A DNA stretch of 64,000 bases. Source: Actinomycetota bacterium. Lineage in GTDB: Bacteria; Actinomycetota; Thermoleophilia; BMS3ABIN01. The DNA is taken from assembly GCA_016235065.1 (NCBI GenBank), contig JACRMB010000010.1, positions 196,281 through 260,280 on the forward strand. Reading direction: 5' to 3'. The notes beneath the pieces were generated by a model. That model was not told where the DNA came from and did not search any database. It saw nothing but the letters and a program-made list of their open reading frames with translations. The position numbers and the translations under genes were made by a program. Below, piece by piece: positions 1-8,466 of the stretch (position 1 is its first letter; each line of letters starts with the position of its first letter).

Positions 1-3000
1 AGCCCGAGTACTCAGAAGCCATGACGGCAGTCTCGGAAATGTTGGGTGATGCAGCGCTGATTACCAGCTCGCCTGAATCGGAATCATCGCCGCCATAACG
101 TATAAGGCTCTTGGTGATGCTGCCGTTGCTGCCCGCCTCAAACCTGATACTCCTCCAGTCGCCGGGTCCTGCGCCACTTGTAGCCGGATCATTGTCAGCA
201 TCGCCGCCGAACTCGTCATCATAGAAAGAGGTGAATACAGCTCCAGTAGCGTTAAGAACACCCTCTACCAACAGCGTCCTGTTGGTGTTGACGTGAAAAG
301 AGCCATTCGCGTCTGCCTTGAACTTAACAACCGCGCGATCGTCAACGGTCAGTGTTATCCCCTGCATTACCTTGGTCTGCATGACCTCTGCGCCTGGATT
401 GGGTGGTATACCCTCAAGCACGTAGGGCGAATTGGAAGCCGGCCAGGTCGTGTCCATGGTTACGTGGTCGGTCAGATACATGGCGTTCATGCCGTTGCCT
501 GAATAAGTATTGCCGGTCACAGCCGCGCCAATGGTTGCCGGCAGTTTGACGGCTATGTCGCTGTTGTCAGTAAAGGTGTTTGAGGCAAGATTTGAAAGAG
601 ACGTCTGGGAAAAAAGCCCATCAGAGCCATTCCTGACTATGAAGCAGTTGTTGATTGTGGGATCCCCGGAATATATATCGATTCCGCGGCCAAGGGAGTC
701 GCTGATGCTTGAACCTGTAATGCTCAGGGAGGAGCCATCGATTGCAAGCATGCTCCCATCTATAGCGCCGCCACCAAAGCTGATTGCCGAATTAGTGATG
801 CCGCCAGTGCTGCCACTGGTGAACCTGATTTCGTACCAGTCCCCGGGAAGCGGTTCGACAGCGCTGCCATAGCCATCGGTATCACCACCATGAGAATCGT
901 CAAAGAACGAGGTAAAGACGGACCCGGTTGCATTTAGGGCGCCGCTCACCTGCAGATAATGAGTTGTGTTGACATGTCTGCCATCTGACAGGCCGGCAAG
1001 GAACTTCACGGTGGCCCCCGGCTCTACATTCAGGGTGGCTCCAGCCGCTACATTCGTGCGAGTGGGATTGTAGAGGCCCGAATCGCCGGCTAGAACATAT
1101 GGAGCGTTGCTGGCCGGCCAATTGGAATCAGCATCAACATCGCCGCTCAGGTACATGGCGTTATAGATATTTCCGGAATAAGTGTTATTGGTGACGCCGT
1201 TGCCAAGAGTGGCCGGTATTTTTACAGCTATGCCATTGTTGTCACTGAATGTATTGTTTGCCAGCGTCCCGACGACTGAATTGGAGAGAAGTCCGTCGGA
1301 ACCGTTGCGAGTGATGGTTGAGCCGGTGATGACGGGCCTGTCCGCAAAAGTAGTTATGACGCCGCGTGTAAACGAGTCGGATATCGTGGAATTGATAATA
1401 GCCGTCGAGCCCGCGCTAAGCTGAAGCTGGGCTTCGCTGCCGGCAATGCCCGAGCCTCCGAACGATATCTGGCAGGCATCCACGGTGGCTGCAGGGCCGT
1501 TGAGACTGATCAAGGCCCAATCGCCAGGAATGGGAACACTGGCATCCGCGTCTGAATTGGTATCGCCCCCATGAACGTCATCAAAATATGATGTGAATAT
1601 GGCGCCACTGGCAAGAAGCGAGCCATGCACCTCAAGTGATCGATTGGTATTTACATGGTTTCCCTCATTGAGGTCTGCCATAAATTTGACTACCGCACCC
1701 TGCTCGATAGTCAGAATCACGCCAACATCGACGTTTGCGCTTGGAACTGTGTCTTTCCCTTCAAGCACGTACGGCGAGCTTGAAGCTGGCCAGGTGCTAT
1801 TGGAGATAATGTCGTCCGACAAAAACAAACCGTCACCGGTATTTCCCGAGTAGGTGTTATTGAACACTCCGGTGCCGGTTGTTGCCGGGATTCGGACGGC
1901 TACACCGCCGTTACCAGTAAATGAATTACCCGAAAGGACACTCATAATTAACTCGGACTCGAGACCCACCCCGGCGTTACCGGTTATCGTGTTGCCTGAC
2001 ACCGATGGGCTTCCCGACGTTCCTGAGACGTATATGCCACGCGAAGCCGAATCACTTATCGTCGAGTTGGCGATGCTGGGCGATGAGCCCGATACAGTGA
2101 CCTCGGCGTTGCTTGAGCCACCCCCATAACTGACCTGGCAGCCATCGATGCTTCCAAAGCTGCCCGCTGAGAACTCGATATTCTGCCAGTCGCCTGGAAC
2201 TGGCGAGGTGGCCCCACCATCGCCATCCGTGTCACCGCCATGAGCATCGTCGAAAAAGGATGTGAATACGGTATTGCTGGCGTTAATGCTGCCGTTGATG
2301 CTAAGCAAATGATCCGTGTTAACGTGCGTGGAGCCGATTAGATCAGCCTTGTATTTGACAATGGAACCGGGCCCGATGTCGAGGGTGACGCCAGCAGCAA
2401 TGCTGGTAACGGCTGGGCCTGGGTAACTACGGATCCCTTCAAGGACATAAGGCGTGCCAGAAGCACCCCAGGTACTGTTTGCGGTGACGTCCCCGGTAAG
2501 GAATATGCCATCACCCTGGTTGCCGGACGCCGAATTGCCCGACACCAGCGCTCCCGTGGTCGCCGGGATACGGGCCGCGATCCCGCTGTTATCTACAAAT
2601 ATATTGTCTGTGAGCGCACCAGGGGTGGTGCTTGCCACAAGGCCGTCACCACCGTTATTGGAGACGAGATTGCTCGAAAGCGAGGGACTGCCGGAGTAGA
2701 CGTATATCCCTTTCGCGTTCGAGTTGCTGATGAATGAGCCGTTGATCGCAGGTGAGGAACCGCTTATGAAGAGCTGCGCCTCGGATGGTCCGCCGCCGCC
2801 ATAACTGATCAGCGAGTCGCCAATGCTTCCGGTGCTGCCATCGGAAAACTGCAGTTGATACCAGTCGCCTGGAAGCGGTGAGGTAGCCGTACCATCGCCA
2901 TTGGTATCGCCGCCATATGTGTCATCAAAGAAAGATGTGAATACGGTGCTGGAGGCGTTGAGTGCTCCTTTGACAACCAGGTTATGGGCAGTATTTGCAT

Positions 3001-4300
3001 GCTGACCGTTGGAATAAGCAGCCAGCGGCTTGATAACCGCGCCATCACCAACCGTTAGCGTCACGCCTGTCTCGATATTGGTGTTTGCCGCTGAACCCCA
3101 TACACCCTCCAGGACATATGGAGAGTTGCTGCCCGGCCAGGTGGTATTTTGGGTCACATGGCCGGTCAGATACATCCCATTTATCTTATTGCCCGCGTAG
3201 GAGTTGCCAGCGACGTTTACGCCAAGGTTGGCGGGCAGAATGACAGCGGTCCCGTTGTTATCGCTGAAGATATTGGCCCAGACGGTTGATAGGGGCACGA
3301 TGGACTCAAGGCTGTTGTTACCATTCGATGTGAATGTAGTAGAGCTTACCGAAGGATTGCCGGCACTCACGTACATACCGCGGTTCTTGGAATTACTTAG
3401 AGTGCATCCTGTGAGAGTGGGTGAAGCGCCGGCAATGGTGAGCAGATTGCCGGAAGTGGCGCCACCGCCATATGCGAGCGTTGAGCCATCGAGAACACCA
3501 CCGCCGCTTGCATAGAACTTAATATCGTACCAGTCACCGGAAAGCGGGCCACTGGCCCAGCCATCGTTGTTGGTGTCACCGCCATGTATATCATCAAAAA
3601 ACGAGGTAAAAACCGTGTTGGTGGCGTTCAGTGTCCCATAAACCAGGATCGACCGGGTGGTGTTGGTGTGAGTCTGACCACTTAGGCCAGCGAACATCTT
3701 AACAGTGGTCCCGGCTTCGATATCAAGCGAGTTTCCCGCGGTTACATCAAAATGGAAATTGCCGCTTGAAATTCCTTCGACCACGTATGGAGAATTCGAG
3801 GCTGGCCATGTGGTGCTCTGGGTCACATGGCCAGTTACATACATGGCGTTTATCTTGTTGCCAGAGTATGTGTTGTTGAAAACCCCGGTGCCGATAATGG
3901 CCGGCAGCCGGATGGCTTTGCCATTGTTGCCAGTGAAGCTATTGCCCGAAAGAGATGAGAGCGGTTTTGTCGAGTAGATCCCGTCGGAACCGTTATTGGA
4001 AAAAGTCGAAGAGGATATTGAGATCGCCCCGGTATCAGCAGCAACATTGAGGCCATACCCTTTGGACTGCCGGATAGTAGAGCCAGTGAGAGTCACATTG
4101 GTGGCTGAACCAGATGTCCCGACAAGGTTCCCACTGGATGAGGTAGAGCCGCCCCAGAGGATCAGACAGCCCGAAAGTGTTCCGCCGCCGTTGATGAAAT
4201 TGATGTTTTTCCAGTCACCGGCAGCAGGCGCTGAAGCGGAGCCGTCACCGTTGGTGTCGCCGCCATAGGTGTCATCCTTATAAGAAGTGAAGATAGCATC
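1..4300 (-). repeat. Tandem repeats of about 675 nt inside the beta-helix gene
   Basis: The block encoding the (S/T)(F/Y)xDDxxGGDxxxD motif recurs near 211, 885, 1562, 2231, 2905, 3574 and 4255, a steady spacing of about 660-690 nt. Each unit also repeats GDW and phrases such as SGNxYNAMYL and NxPYVLEG. DNA identity between copies is moderate, so these are old, diverged protein repeats rather than a recent expansion. At least six full units are visible and more may follow past the left edge. Confidence 0.85.
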
Positions 4301-4609
4301 GGTGGCGTTCAGCGTTCCTCTTACGGTAAGAGCATCGTAAGCGCCCCGTCCCTTAACGACCACACTGGGATCGATGGTGAGAGTGACACCTGACGCCACG
4401 GTCACGCTGCCATTGATCACATACGGGCTGCCGGCAGTAGTCCAGGTAGTATTTTGGCTGATGGTGCCATTGACAGTGGTGGCGGCCTGAGCAGATGCGG
4501 TAAAGAATACAGCGAAGAATAATATGAGAAACGCAATAGCTGAAATAAACCTGGAAAGACGGAAAACGGAAGTGCGTGGTTGCCATTGCCCCCAAGAAGA
4601 AGCGCCCAA
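1..4609 (-). CDS. Giant secreted right-handed beta-helix repeat protein, 3' end beyond the window
   Basis: An open frame of about 1536 codons runs from a TTG at 4609 to the left edge without a stop, so the protein is C-terminally incomplete here. The TTG follows a GGGGAGG ribosome site by 4 nt. The first 45 residues form a signal peptide: a basic stretch, a hydrophobic core rich in Phe, Leu and Ile, and a likely cleavage after ASAQA. The rest is made of repeats of about 225 residues, each with a line such as DDTYGGDTNGDG, then GDW, then Asn/Gly/Ser/Thr-rich strands of the kind that form right-handed parallel beta-helices (NNTFSDNNG-like turns). Such proteins are usually exported adhesins, surface-layer components or polysaccharide-active enzymes. 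I see no catalytic motif, so substrate and role are unknown. It stands alone, 165 nt after cobB, and shares an upstream element with the secreted-protein gene at 42091-45273. Confidence 0.85.
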   Translation of the reverse strand, partial: MGASSWGQWQPRTSVFRLSRFISAIAFLILFFAVFFTASAQAATTVNGTISQNTTWTTAGSPYVINGSVTVASGVTLTIDPSVVVKGRGAYDALTVRGTLNATDAIFTSYKDDTYGGDTNGDGSASAPAAGDWKNINFINGGGTLSGCLILWGGSTSSSGNLVGTSGSATNVTLTGSTIRQSKGYGLNVAADTGAISISSSTFSNNGSDGIYSTKPLSSLSGNSFTGNNGKAIRLPAIIGTGVFNNTYSGNKINAMYVTGHVTQSTTWPASNSPYVVEGISSGNFHFDVTAGNSLDIEAGTTVKMFAGLSGQTHTNTTRSILVYGTLNATNTVFTSFFDDIHGGDTNNDGWASGPLSGDWYDIKFYASGGGVLDGSTLAYGGGATSGNLLTIAGASPTLTGCTLSNSKNRGMYVSAGNPSVSSTTFTSNGNNSLESIVPLSTVWANIFSDNNGTAVILPANLGVNVAGNSYAGNKINGMYLTGHVTQNTTWPGSNSPYVLEGVWGSAANTNIETGVTLTVGDGAVIKPLAAYSNGQHANTAHNLVVKGALNASSTVFTSFFDDTYGGDTNGDGTATSPLPGDWYQLQFSDGSTGSIGDSLISYGGGGPSEAQLFISGSSPAINGSFISNSNAKGIYVYSGSPSLSSNLVSNNGGDGLVASTTPGALTDNIFVDNSGIAARIPATTGALVSGNSASGNQGDGIFLTGDVTANSTWGASGTPYVLEGIRSYPGPAVTSIAAGVTLDIGPGSIVKYKADLIGSTHVNTDHLLSINGSINASNTVFTSFFDDAHGGDTDGDGGATSPVPGDWQNIEFSAGSFGSIDGCQVSYGGGSSNAEVTVSGSSPSIANSTISDSASRGIYVSGTSGSPSVSGNTITGNAGVGLESELIMSVLSGNSFTGNGGVAVRIPATTGTGVFNNTYSGNTGDGLFLSDDIISNSTWPASSSPYVLEGKDTVPSANVDVGVILTIEQGAVVKFMADLNEGNHVNTNRSLEVHGSLLASGAIFTSYFDDVHGGDTNSDADASVPIPGDWALISLNGPAATVDACQISFGGSGIAGSEAQLQLSAGSTAIINSTISDSFTRGVITTFADRPVITGSTITRNGSDGLLSNSVVGTLANNTFSDNNGIAVKIPATLGNGVTNNTYSGNIYNAMYLSGDVDADSNWPASNAPYVLAGDSGLYNPTRTNVAAGATLNVEPGATVKFLAGLSDGRHVNTTHYLQVSGALNATGSVFTSFFDDSHGGDTDGYGSAVEPLPGDWYEIRFTSGSTGGITNSAISFGGGAIDGSMLAIDGSSLSITGSSISDSLGRGIDIYSGDPTINNCFIVRNGSDGLFSQTSLSNLASNTFTDNSDIAVKLPATIGAAVTGNTYSGNGMNAMYLTDHVTMDTTWPASNSPYVLEGIPPNPGAEVMQTKVMQGITLTVDDRAVVKFKADANGSFHVNTNRTLLVEGVLNATGAVFTSFYDDEFGGDADNDPATSGAGPGDWRSIRFEAGSNGSITKSLIRYGGDDSDSGELVISAASPNISETAVMASEYSG

Positions 4610-4709
4610 GTTTCCTCCCCACTGGTTATTTTATTGTTTATGGCACAAGACTACTATTATGCCCATTTTGCTACGTGGGGACTTTATACGGATAATTCAA
4701 TGTAGTCAA

Positions 4710-4757
4710 TCATCCGTTGGGTGTATTTTTAATTGTAAAAAGTCGTACTTTTAGTGA
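4710..4757 (-). promoter_or_regulatory. Upstream element shared with the secreted-protein gene at 45273
   Basis: This 48-nt stretch lies 100 nt upstream of the TTG start at 4609. It matches 45373-45420, which lies 99 nt upstream of another TTG-started secreted-protein gene, at 39 of 48 positions without a gap, including the 13-nt run AATTGTAAAAAGT. On the coding strand it contains the near-palindrome AAAAGTACGACTTTT and a TTTACA hexamer that could be a -35 box. The sequence between element and start codon is not obviously conserved, which argues for a control site rather than a recent duplication. It may be a promoter with an operator for a shared regulator; the regulator is unknown. Confidence 0.55.
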
Positions 4758-4774
4758 GAGCAAGAGCCTCTGGC

Positions 4775-6151
4775 CTAGATTGCCCCGGCCTTCTCCCCCA
4801 CAAACGCCACCAGCCCCTCCGCCCATCCGGGCGATCCCAGGCTATGCAGATGCGTATATGACGCCAGAACGTTCTTATAAAGGATGCCGTCATGCTCCTT
4901 GTCGACGCCGGTGCCTCGGCGCACCTCGTAGGCGAAGCTGGTCTTATCCGGATCAAGCCCCACCACTTCGGAGTAATGGAACTCGTGGCCACGGATGGTC
5001 AGGCCTGGCTCGAACCAGCAATTGGCGCCGATGGCTTCCAGCTCCATGTAGCCGTGGCCGCGCGGTTTTTCGTGCATGAGGATGTCACAGGGGAGCGCGC
5101 CGACCATCTCGCGGCTCTTGCCCTGCCATGACATCGTTCCCGAGAGGTACATGAGGCCGCCGCACTCGGCGTAGACCGGCATGCCGGCTTCTATGGCCGC
5201 TTTGATCTCGCCGCGCAGAGCCCGGTTGGCCTCGAGTTCCTCCATGAAGACCTCGGGGAAGCCGCCGCCGATGTAGAGTCCGTCGACCTCGGGTAGATGT
5301 TCGTCGGCGAGCGGACTGAAGGGCACCAGCTCGGCGCCTGCGGCCCGTAGCGCTTCAAGATTTTCCGGATAGTAAAAGGTGAAGGCGCGGTCCTGGGCTA
5401 CGCCCAGCCTGACCGTGGGTGCAGGATGCGGTACGGTGCCGATCTCGATGTCCGGCAGTTCCGGCGCCGCGGCGGCGATAGCGCGCACGCGGTCCAAGTC
5501 GACGCTCTCGCTGATGATCTTCTCGATCTCGGCGACCACTTCGGCCGAGCCCAGGGCCTCGCGGGCAGGCTGCAGCCCCAGATGCCGCTGGATGATGCCG
5601 ATCTCGGGACGGCGGCTGATGGCGCCTACCACCTCGATGTCACAGTAGCGCTCCAGTACAGCGCGCAGTTTTTCTTCGTGGCGGGGGCCGGAGACCATGT
5701 TGAGGATGACGCCGGCGATATTGATATCCGGTTCGAACTGGGTGAAACCCTGCACCAGCGGGGCGATGGAACGGGTCATGTTGCGCGTGTTGACGACCAG
5801 GATCACCGGCGCTCCCAGCTGCCGGGCCAGGTCGGAGGTGCTGCCTTTACCCTCCACATCGATGCTGTCGAACAGGCCCATGTTGCCCTCGATGACGGCG
5901 ATGCCGGCGTTGGCGCCGTTACGGCTGACCGACCGGGCGATCTCTTCATCCCCCATCATGAACAGGTCCAGGTTGCGGCATTCGCGGCCGGCGGCGGCGG
6001 AAAGCCACATCGGGTCGATGAAATCCGGGCCTTTTTTGAATGGTTGTACCGCCATACCGGCGCCGCTGAGCGCCGCGCAGAGGCCGATGCTCACAGTGGT
6101 CTTGCCGGAGCTGCGATGGGGGGCGGAGATGACTATTCTGGGAAGCTTCAT
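4775..6151 (-). CDS. cobB: Cobyrinate a,c-diamide synthase (CobB/CbiA)
   Basis: The 458-residue protein has the two-domain layout of CobB/CbiA. It begins with a dethiobiotin-synthetase-like ATPase domain with P-loop S14-S-G-K-T-T19 and the FKKGPDFIDP motif, and ends with a class I glutamine amidotransferase domain with nucleophile C330 in YAECGGLMYL and a C-terminal HLHS histidine. The family amidates the a and c side chains of cobyrinate, using glutamine and ATP, in corrin synthesis. Related enzymes act on Ni-sirohydrochlorin (CfbB) or on siroheme in sulfite reducers (DsrN), and the sequence alone does not exclude these. No other cobalamin gene is nearby; the gene sits alone after rluD with a 122-nt gap. 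Length and motifs look intact. Confidence 0.85.
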   Translation of the reverse strand: MKLPRIVISAPHRSSGKTTVSIGLCAALSGAGMAVQPFKKGPDFIDPMWLSAAAGRECRNLDLFMMGDEEIARSVSRNGANAGIAVIEGNMGLFDSIDVEGKGSTSDLARQLGAPVILVVNTRNMTRSIAPLVQGFTQFEPDINIAGVILNMVSGPRHEEKLRAVLERYCDIEVVGAISRRPEIGIIQRHLGLQPAREALGSAEVVAEIEKIISESVDLDRVRAIAAAAPELPDIEIGTVPHPAPTVRLGVAQDRAFTFYYPENLEALRAAGAELVPFSPLADEHLPEVDGLYIGGGFPEVFMEELEANRALRGEIKAAIEAGMPVYAECGGLMYLSGTMSWQGKSREMVGALPCDILMHEKPRGHGYMELEAIGANCWFEPGLTIRGHEFHYSEVVGLDPDKTSFAYEVRRGTGVDKEHDGILYKNVLASYTHLHSLGSPGWAEGLVAFVGEKAGAI

Positions 6152-6273
6152 TATGTGCCTATTCTTGCACGGTGCGGGTGACTAGCCAAATCGGGAACGA
6201 GCCAGCGGCTGAGTCGCCAGGCGCATGCGAGTTGAACAGCAGCGCCACAAAGCTTGACCTGCACGGAAGACCG

Positions 6274-7266
6274 TCAGTGGCCGCGCAGCTTCACCAGCAC
6301 CGAATCGAGATCCTGCGGCAGCGGTGAGCTGACGTCGACGGTGACGCCGGTGTCAGGATGGGTGAAACGGAGCCTGGCCGAGTGCAGGAACTGGCGGCCG
6401 ACGCCCAGCTCGTCCTTGCGGCGGCCATAGACCTTGTCGCCAGCAACCGGATGGCCGATCGCCGCCAGGTGAACGCGGATCTGGTGGGTCCGGCCGGTCT
6501 CGAGCCTGACTTCGAGCAGGGAATAGCCGGCAGCGCCCTTGCGTGGGGCTGCCACGGCCCGGCCGGCGGCGGCTGTCGTACCGGCGGGCGCTCCGCCCCA
6601 GCTCTCCAGCACCCGGAAATGGGTCACGGCGTCGCGGCCGCCCTTTTTGGTGACTGCCATCTGCTGCCGCTCGCGGGCGTCACGCCCCAGCGGCGCCTCG
6701 ATGGTTCCCTCCCTGGTCTCGAATAATCCGTGGACGAGACAGAGATAGGTGCGTTCGATCTTGTGACGGGAAAGGGCTTCGGTAAGGGCACGATGGGTCT
6801 CCTCGTCGCGGGCGACGATCAGCAGGCCTGAAGTATCCTTGTCGAGTCGGTGGACGATGCCGGGGCGATGCGGGTGCTCGCCGCCGGCGATCTGGCGGCC
6901 CAGCAGGCCATGGACCAGGGTGCCGGTGTTATGGCCTTTGGCCGGATGGGTGACTATGCCGGCGGGTTTGTCGACCACCAGCAGGTTCTCATCCTCGTAG
7001 GGGATGTCGAGATCCATGTCTTCCGGCTCCAGGTCCATAGGTTCTGAAGGAGCCAGGAAGACCTCGACCTGCTCGCCGGCGGAGACCTTGAAATTCTTGC
7101 TGCGCTCCTGGCCGTTCACCGAGACCATCCCGGCGGCGATCAGTTTCTGGGCGGCGGCGCGGGAGCCGATCTCCGGGGCGGCGGCGACCAGCCGGTCGAG
7201 GCGCTCGCCGGCGTCTGCCGGCGCTACCTCGATAGTGAACGGTTTTTCAGGATCGCCGGGCGTCAT
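6274..7266 (-). CDS. rluD: 23S rRNA pseudouridine synthase, RluD family
   Basis: This 330-residue enzyme has an N-terminal S4 RNA-binding domain (about residues 17-75) and a pseudouridine synthase domain with the signature HRLDKDTSGLL, where D142 is the expected catalytic aspartate. The C-terminal motif ETGRTHQIRVHLA is also typical. RluD-type enzymes isomerise uridines in helix 69 of 23S rRNA; closely related members modify other sites, so exact target positions are not proven. An Ala/Gly-rich loop (about residues 225-245, AGTTAAAGRAVAAPRKG) interrupts the catalytic domain and is probably a disordered insertion. The start overlaps the lspA stop by 4 nt (ATGA), the lspA-rluD arrangement common in Gram-positive bacteria, which suggests translational coupling. 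Confidence 0.9.
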   Translation of the reverse strand: MTPGDPEKPFTIEVAPADAGERLDRLVAAAPEIGSRAAAQKLIAAGMVSVNGQERSKNFKVSAGEQVEVFLAPSEPMDLEPEDMDLDIPYEDENLLVVDKPAGIVTHPAKGHNTGTLVHGLLGRQIAGGEHPHRPGIVHRLDKDTSGLLIVARDEETHRALTEALSRHKIERTYLCLVHGLFETREGTIEAPLGRDARERQQMAVTKKGGRDAVTHFRVLESWGGAPAGTTAAAGRAVAAPRKGAAGYSLLEVRLETGRTHQIRVHLAAIGHPVAGDKVYGRRKDELGVGRQFLHSARLRFTHPDTGVTVDVSSPLPQDLDSVLVKLRGH

Positions 7267-7790
7267 ACCGAAGCCCCTTTTTCATCCGCGGCCCGGCTTT
7301 CGCCCGCCCCTTTTCCCTCTGCGGCATCATTTCCCCGGGCATCGATCCCATGAGGCTCGCTTAGCAGCCGCCAGGCCAGCAGGCCGACGCCGATGACGAT
7401 GTAGGAATCCGCCAGGTTGAACGCGGGCCAGAACTGGAAGTGGAGGAAATCGGTGACACTGCCATTGAGGGCCCGGTCGATGAGATTGCCGGCGCTGCCC
7501 GCCACCAGCAGGGCCATGGGCCAAGCCAAGCGGGTGTTATTGCTCGAATAGATGGCAGCGCCCACCAGCAGCATCACGATAACGGAACCTACTGCCAGGA
7601 TTGTCGCAGAGTGACCGTCCATCATGCCGAACGCTATGCCGCTGTTCTGGATATGCTCCAGCCGGAAGAACGGCAGGATCGTGATCAGGTTATGGGGGTC
7701 CAGCCAAAGGCGCACCAGGTACTTGGACAGCTGATCCACGGCCAGCAGGAACAGTATCAGCAACAGGAGTTTGAACTGGGGGCGGCGCAA
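7263..7790 (-). CDS. lspA: Prolipoprotein signal peptidase
   Basis: LspA cleaves the signal peptide of diacylglyceryl-modified prolipoproteins at the membrane. The 175-residue protein has four hydrophobic segments and both conserved motifs: GNLIDR with D105 and FNLADS with D128, the aspartyl protease pair. The N-terminal motif VDQLSKYLV is also characteristic. The last 30 residues are a charged Gly/Ala tail beyond the usual family end. The start is a TTG just after the stop of the DksA/TraR-like gene, with no strong ribosome site, so translation is probably coupled to that gene. The presence of lspA implies a lipoprotein pathway; lgt is not in the window. Confidence 0.93.
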   Translation of the reverse strand: MRRPQFKLLLLILFLLAVDQLSKYLVRLWLDPHNLITILPFFRLEHIQNSGIAFGMMDGHSATILAVGSVIVMLLVGAAIYSSNNTRLAWPMALLVAGSAGNLIDRALNGSVTDFLHFQFWPAFNLADSYIVIGVGLLAWRLLSEPHGIDARGNDAAEGKGAGESRAADEKGASV

Positions 7791-7795
7791 GGAAC

Positions 7796-8161
7796 TTATC
7801 TTTTATCGTGCCGCCGCTGGCAGTCGACGCACATGGAGGCATAGGGAAGTGCCTCGAGTCTTTCCTTGGGAATCTCTTTGCCGCAGGATTTGCAGATGCC
7901 GTAGGTGCCACCCTTGATGGCGGCGATGGCGTCATCCACCCGCTCCAGCAGCAGCCGGACGTTCTCCTCGAGAGACATGTCCAGCTCACGGCCGACAGCC
8001 AGCGAGGCTATTTCGGCGATACGGTCGTCGTTACTGGACTGCTCCGAGAGCTCGCGCTGGGTTGTCTCCATGTCCTGTTCCAGCCGCTCCAGGTCATGGC
8101 TCAGCTTGTCGCGGATCGACTCCAGTTTTTCGACCTGTTTTTTCGAAATCAGATCGGTCAT
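7796..8161 (-). CDS. DksA/TraR-family C4 zinc-finger protein
   Basis: The 121-residue protein has a long N-terminal coiled coil (about residues 7-80) and a C-terminal four-cysteine zinc finger with C90, C93, C111 and C114. This is the layout of DksA/TraR proteins, which enter the RNA polymerase secondary channel in proteobacteria; in Gram-positive bacteria related small proteins are linked to sporulation or stress (YteA-like). The DxxDA coiled-coil-tip signature of true DksA is not clear (DDRIAE is present), so transcriptional activity like that of DksA is uncertain. It lies between yggU and lspA with spacings of 5-7 nt and is likely co-transcribed with them. Confidence 0.85.
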   Translation of the reverse strand: MTDLISKKQVEKLESIRDKLSHDLERLEQDMETTQRELSEQSSNDDRIAEIASLAVGRELDMSLEENVRLLLERVDDAIAAIKGGTYGICKSCGKEIPKERLEALPYASMCVDCQRRHDKR

Positions 8162-8168
8162 AGGTGAA

Positions 8169-8465
8169 TCATTCCTCTTTAAGGGCGGACTTTAACCTGT
8201 CGCGGACTTCCTCTGGCTCTATTCCCTGGAGCAGGAGGGTCTTCTCCCGGGACTTTTCCCCGGCTGCGAGCGTGACCCGGTTCTTCTTAAGCTCCAGCTC
8301 GCGGGCGACGAACCGTGTCAGCTCCCGGTTAGCCTTGCCTTCGACAGGAGGAGCCTGCAGGCGGATTCGCAGCCGCCCGCCGGCTTCCCCCATGATCTCG
8401 GATTTTCTGGCTCCGGGGCTTACCCGGACCAGGAGCAGCGTGCCGTCCGGCGTGCCGGAGAGCAC
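8169..8465 (-). CDS. yggU: DUF167 / YggU family protein
   Basis: This 98-residue protein matches the small DUF167 (YggU) family, with the conserved phrases VSPGARKSEI, LRIRLQAPPVEGKANRELTRFVA and the closing GEKSREKTLLLQG. The biochemical function of the family is unknown. It starts at a GTG one base after the divIVA stop codon, so it is almost certainly translated from the same message. In many Gram-positive bacteria yggU travels with yggT, proC, sepF and divIVA near the end of the division cluster, exactly as here. Confidence 0.85.
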   Translation of the reverse strand: MLSGTPDGTLLLVRVSPGARKSEIMGEAGGRLRIRLQAPPVEGKANRELTRFVARELELKKNRVTLAAGEKSREKTLLLQGIEPEEVRDRLKSALKEE

Positions 8466-8466
8466 T

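Noticed and set aside
1-4300. CRISPR array or satellite DNA in the regular repeat region at the left end
   Set aside because: The period is about 675 nt, copies are diverged, and one frame is open throughout with protein-level conservation.
4710-4757. Cyclic-di-GMP or other known riboswitch upstream of the secreted-protein genes
   Set aside because: I could not find the conserved cores of the GEMM or other common aptamers, and the element is short and AT-rich, more like a protein-binding site.
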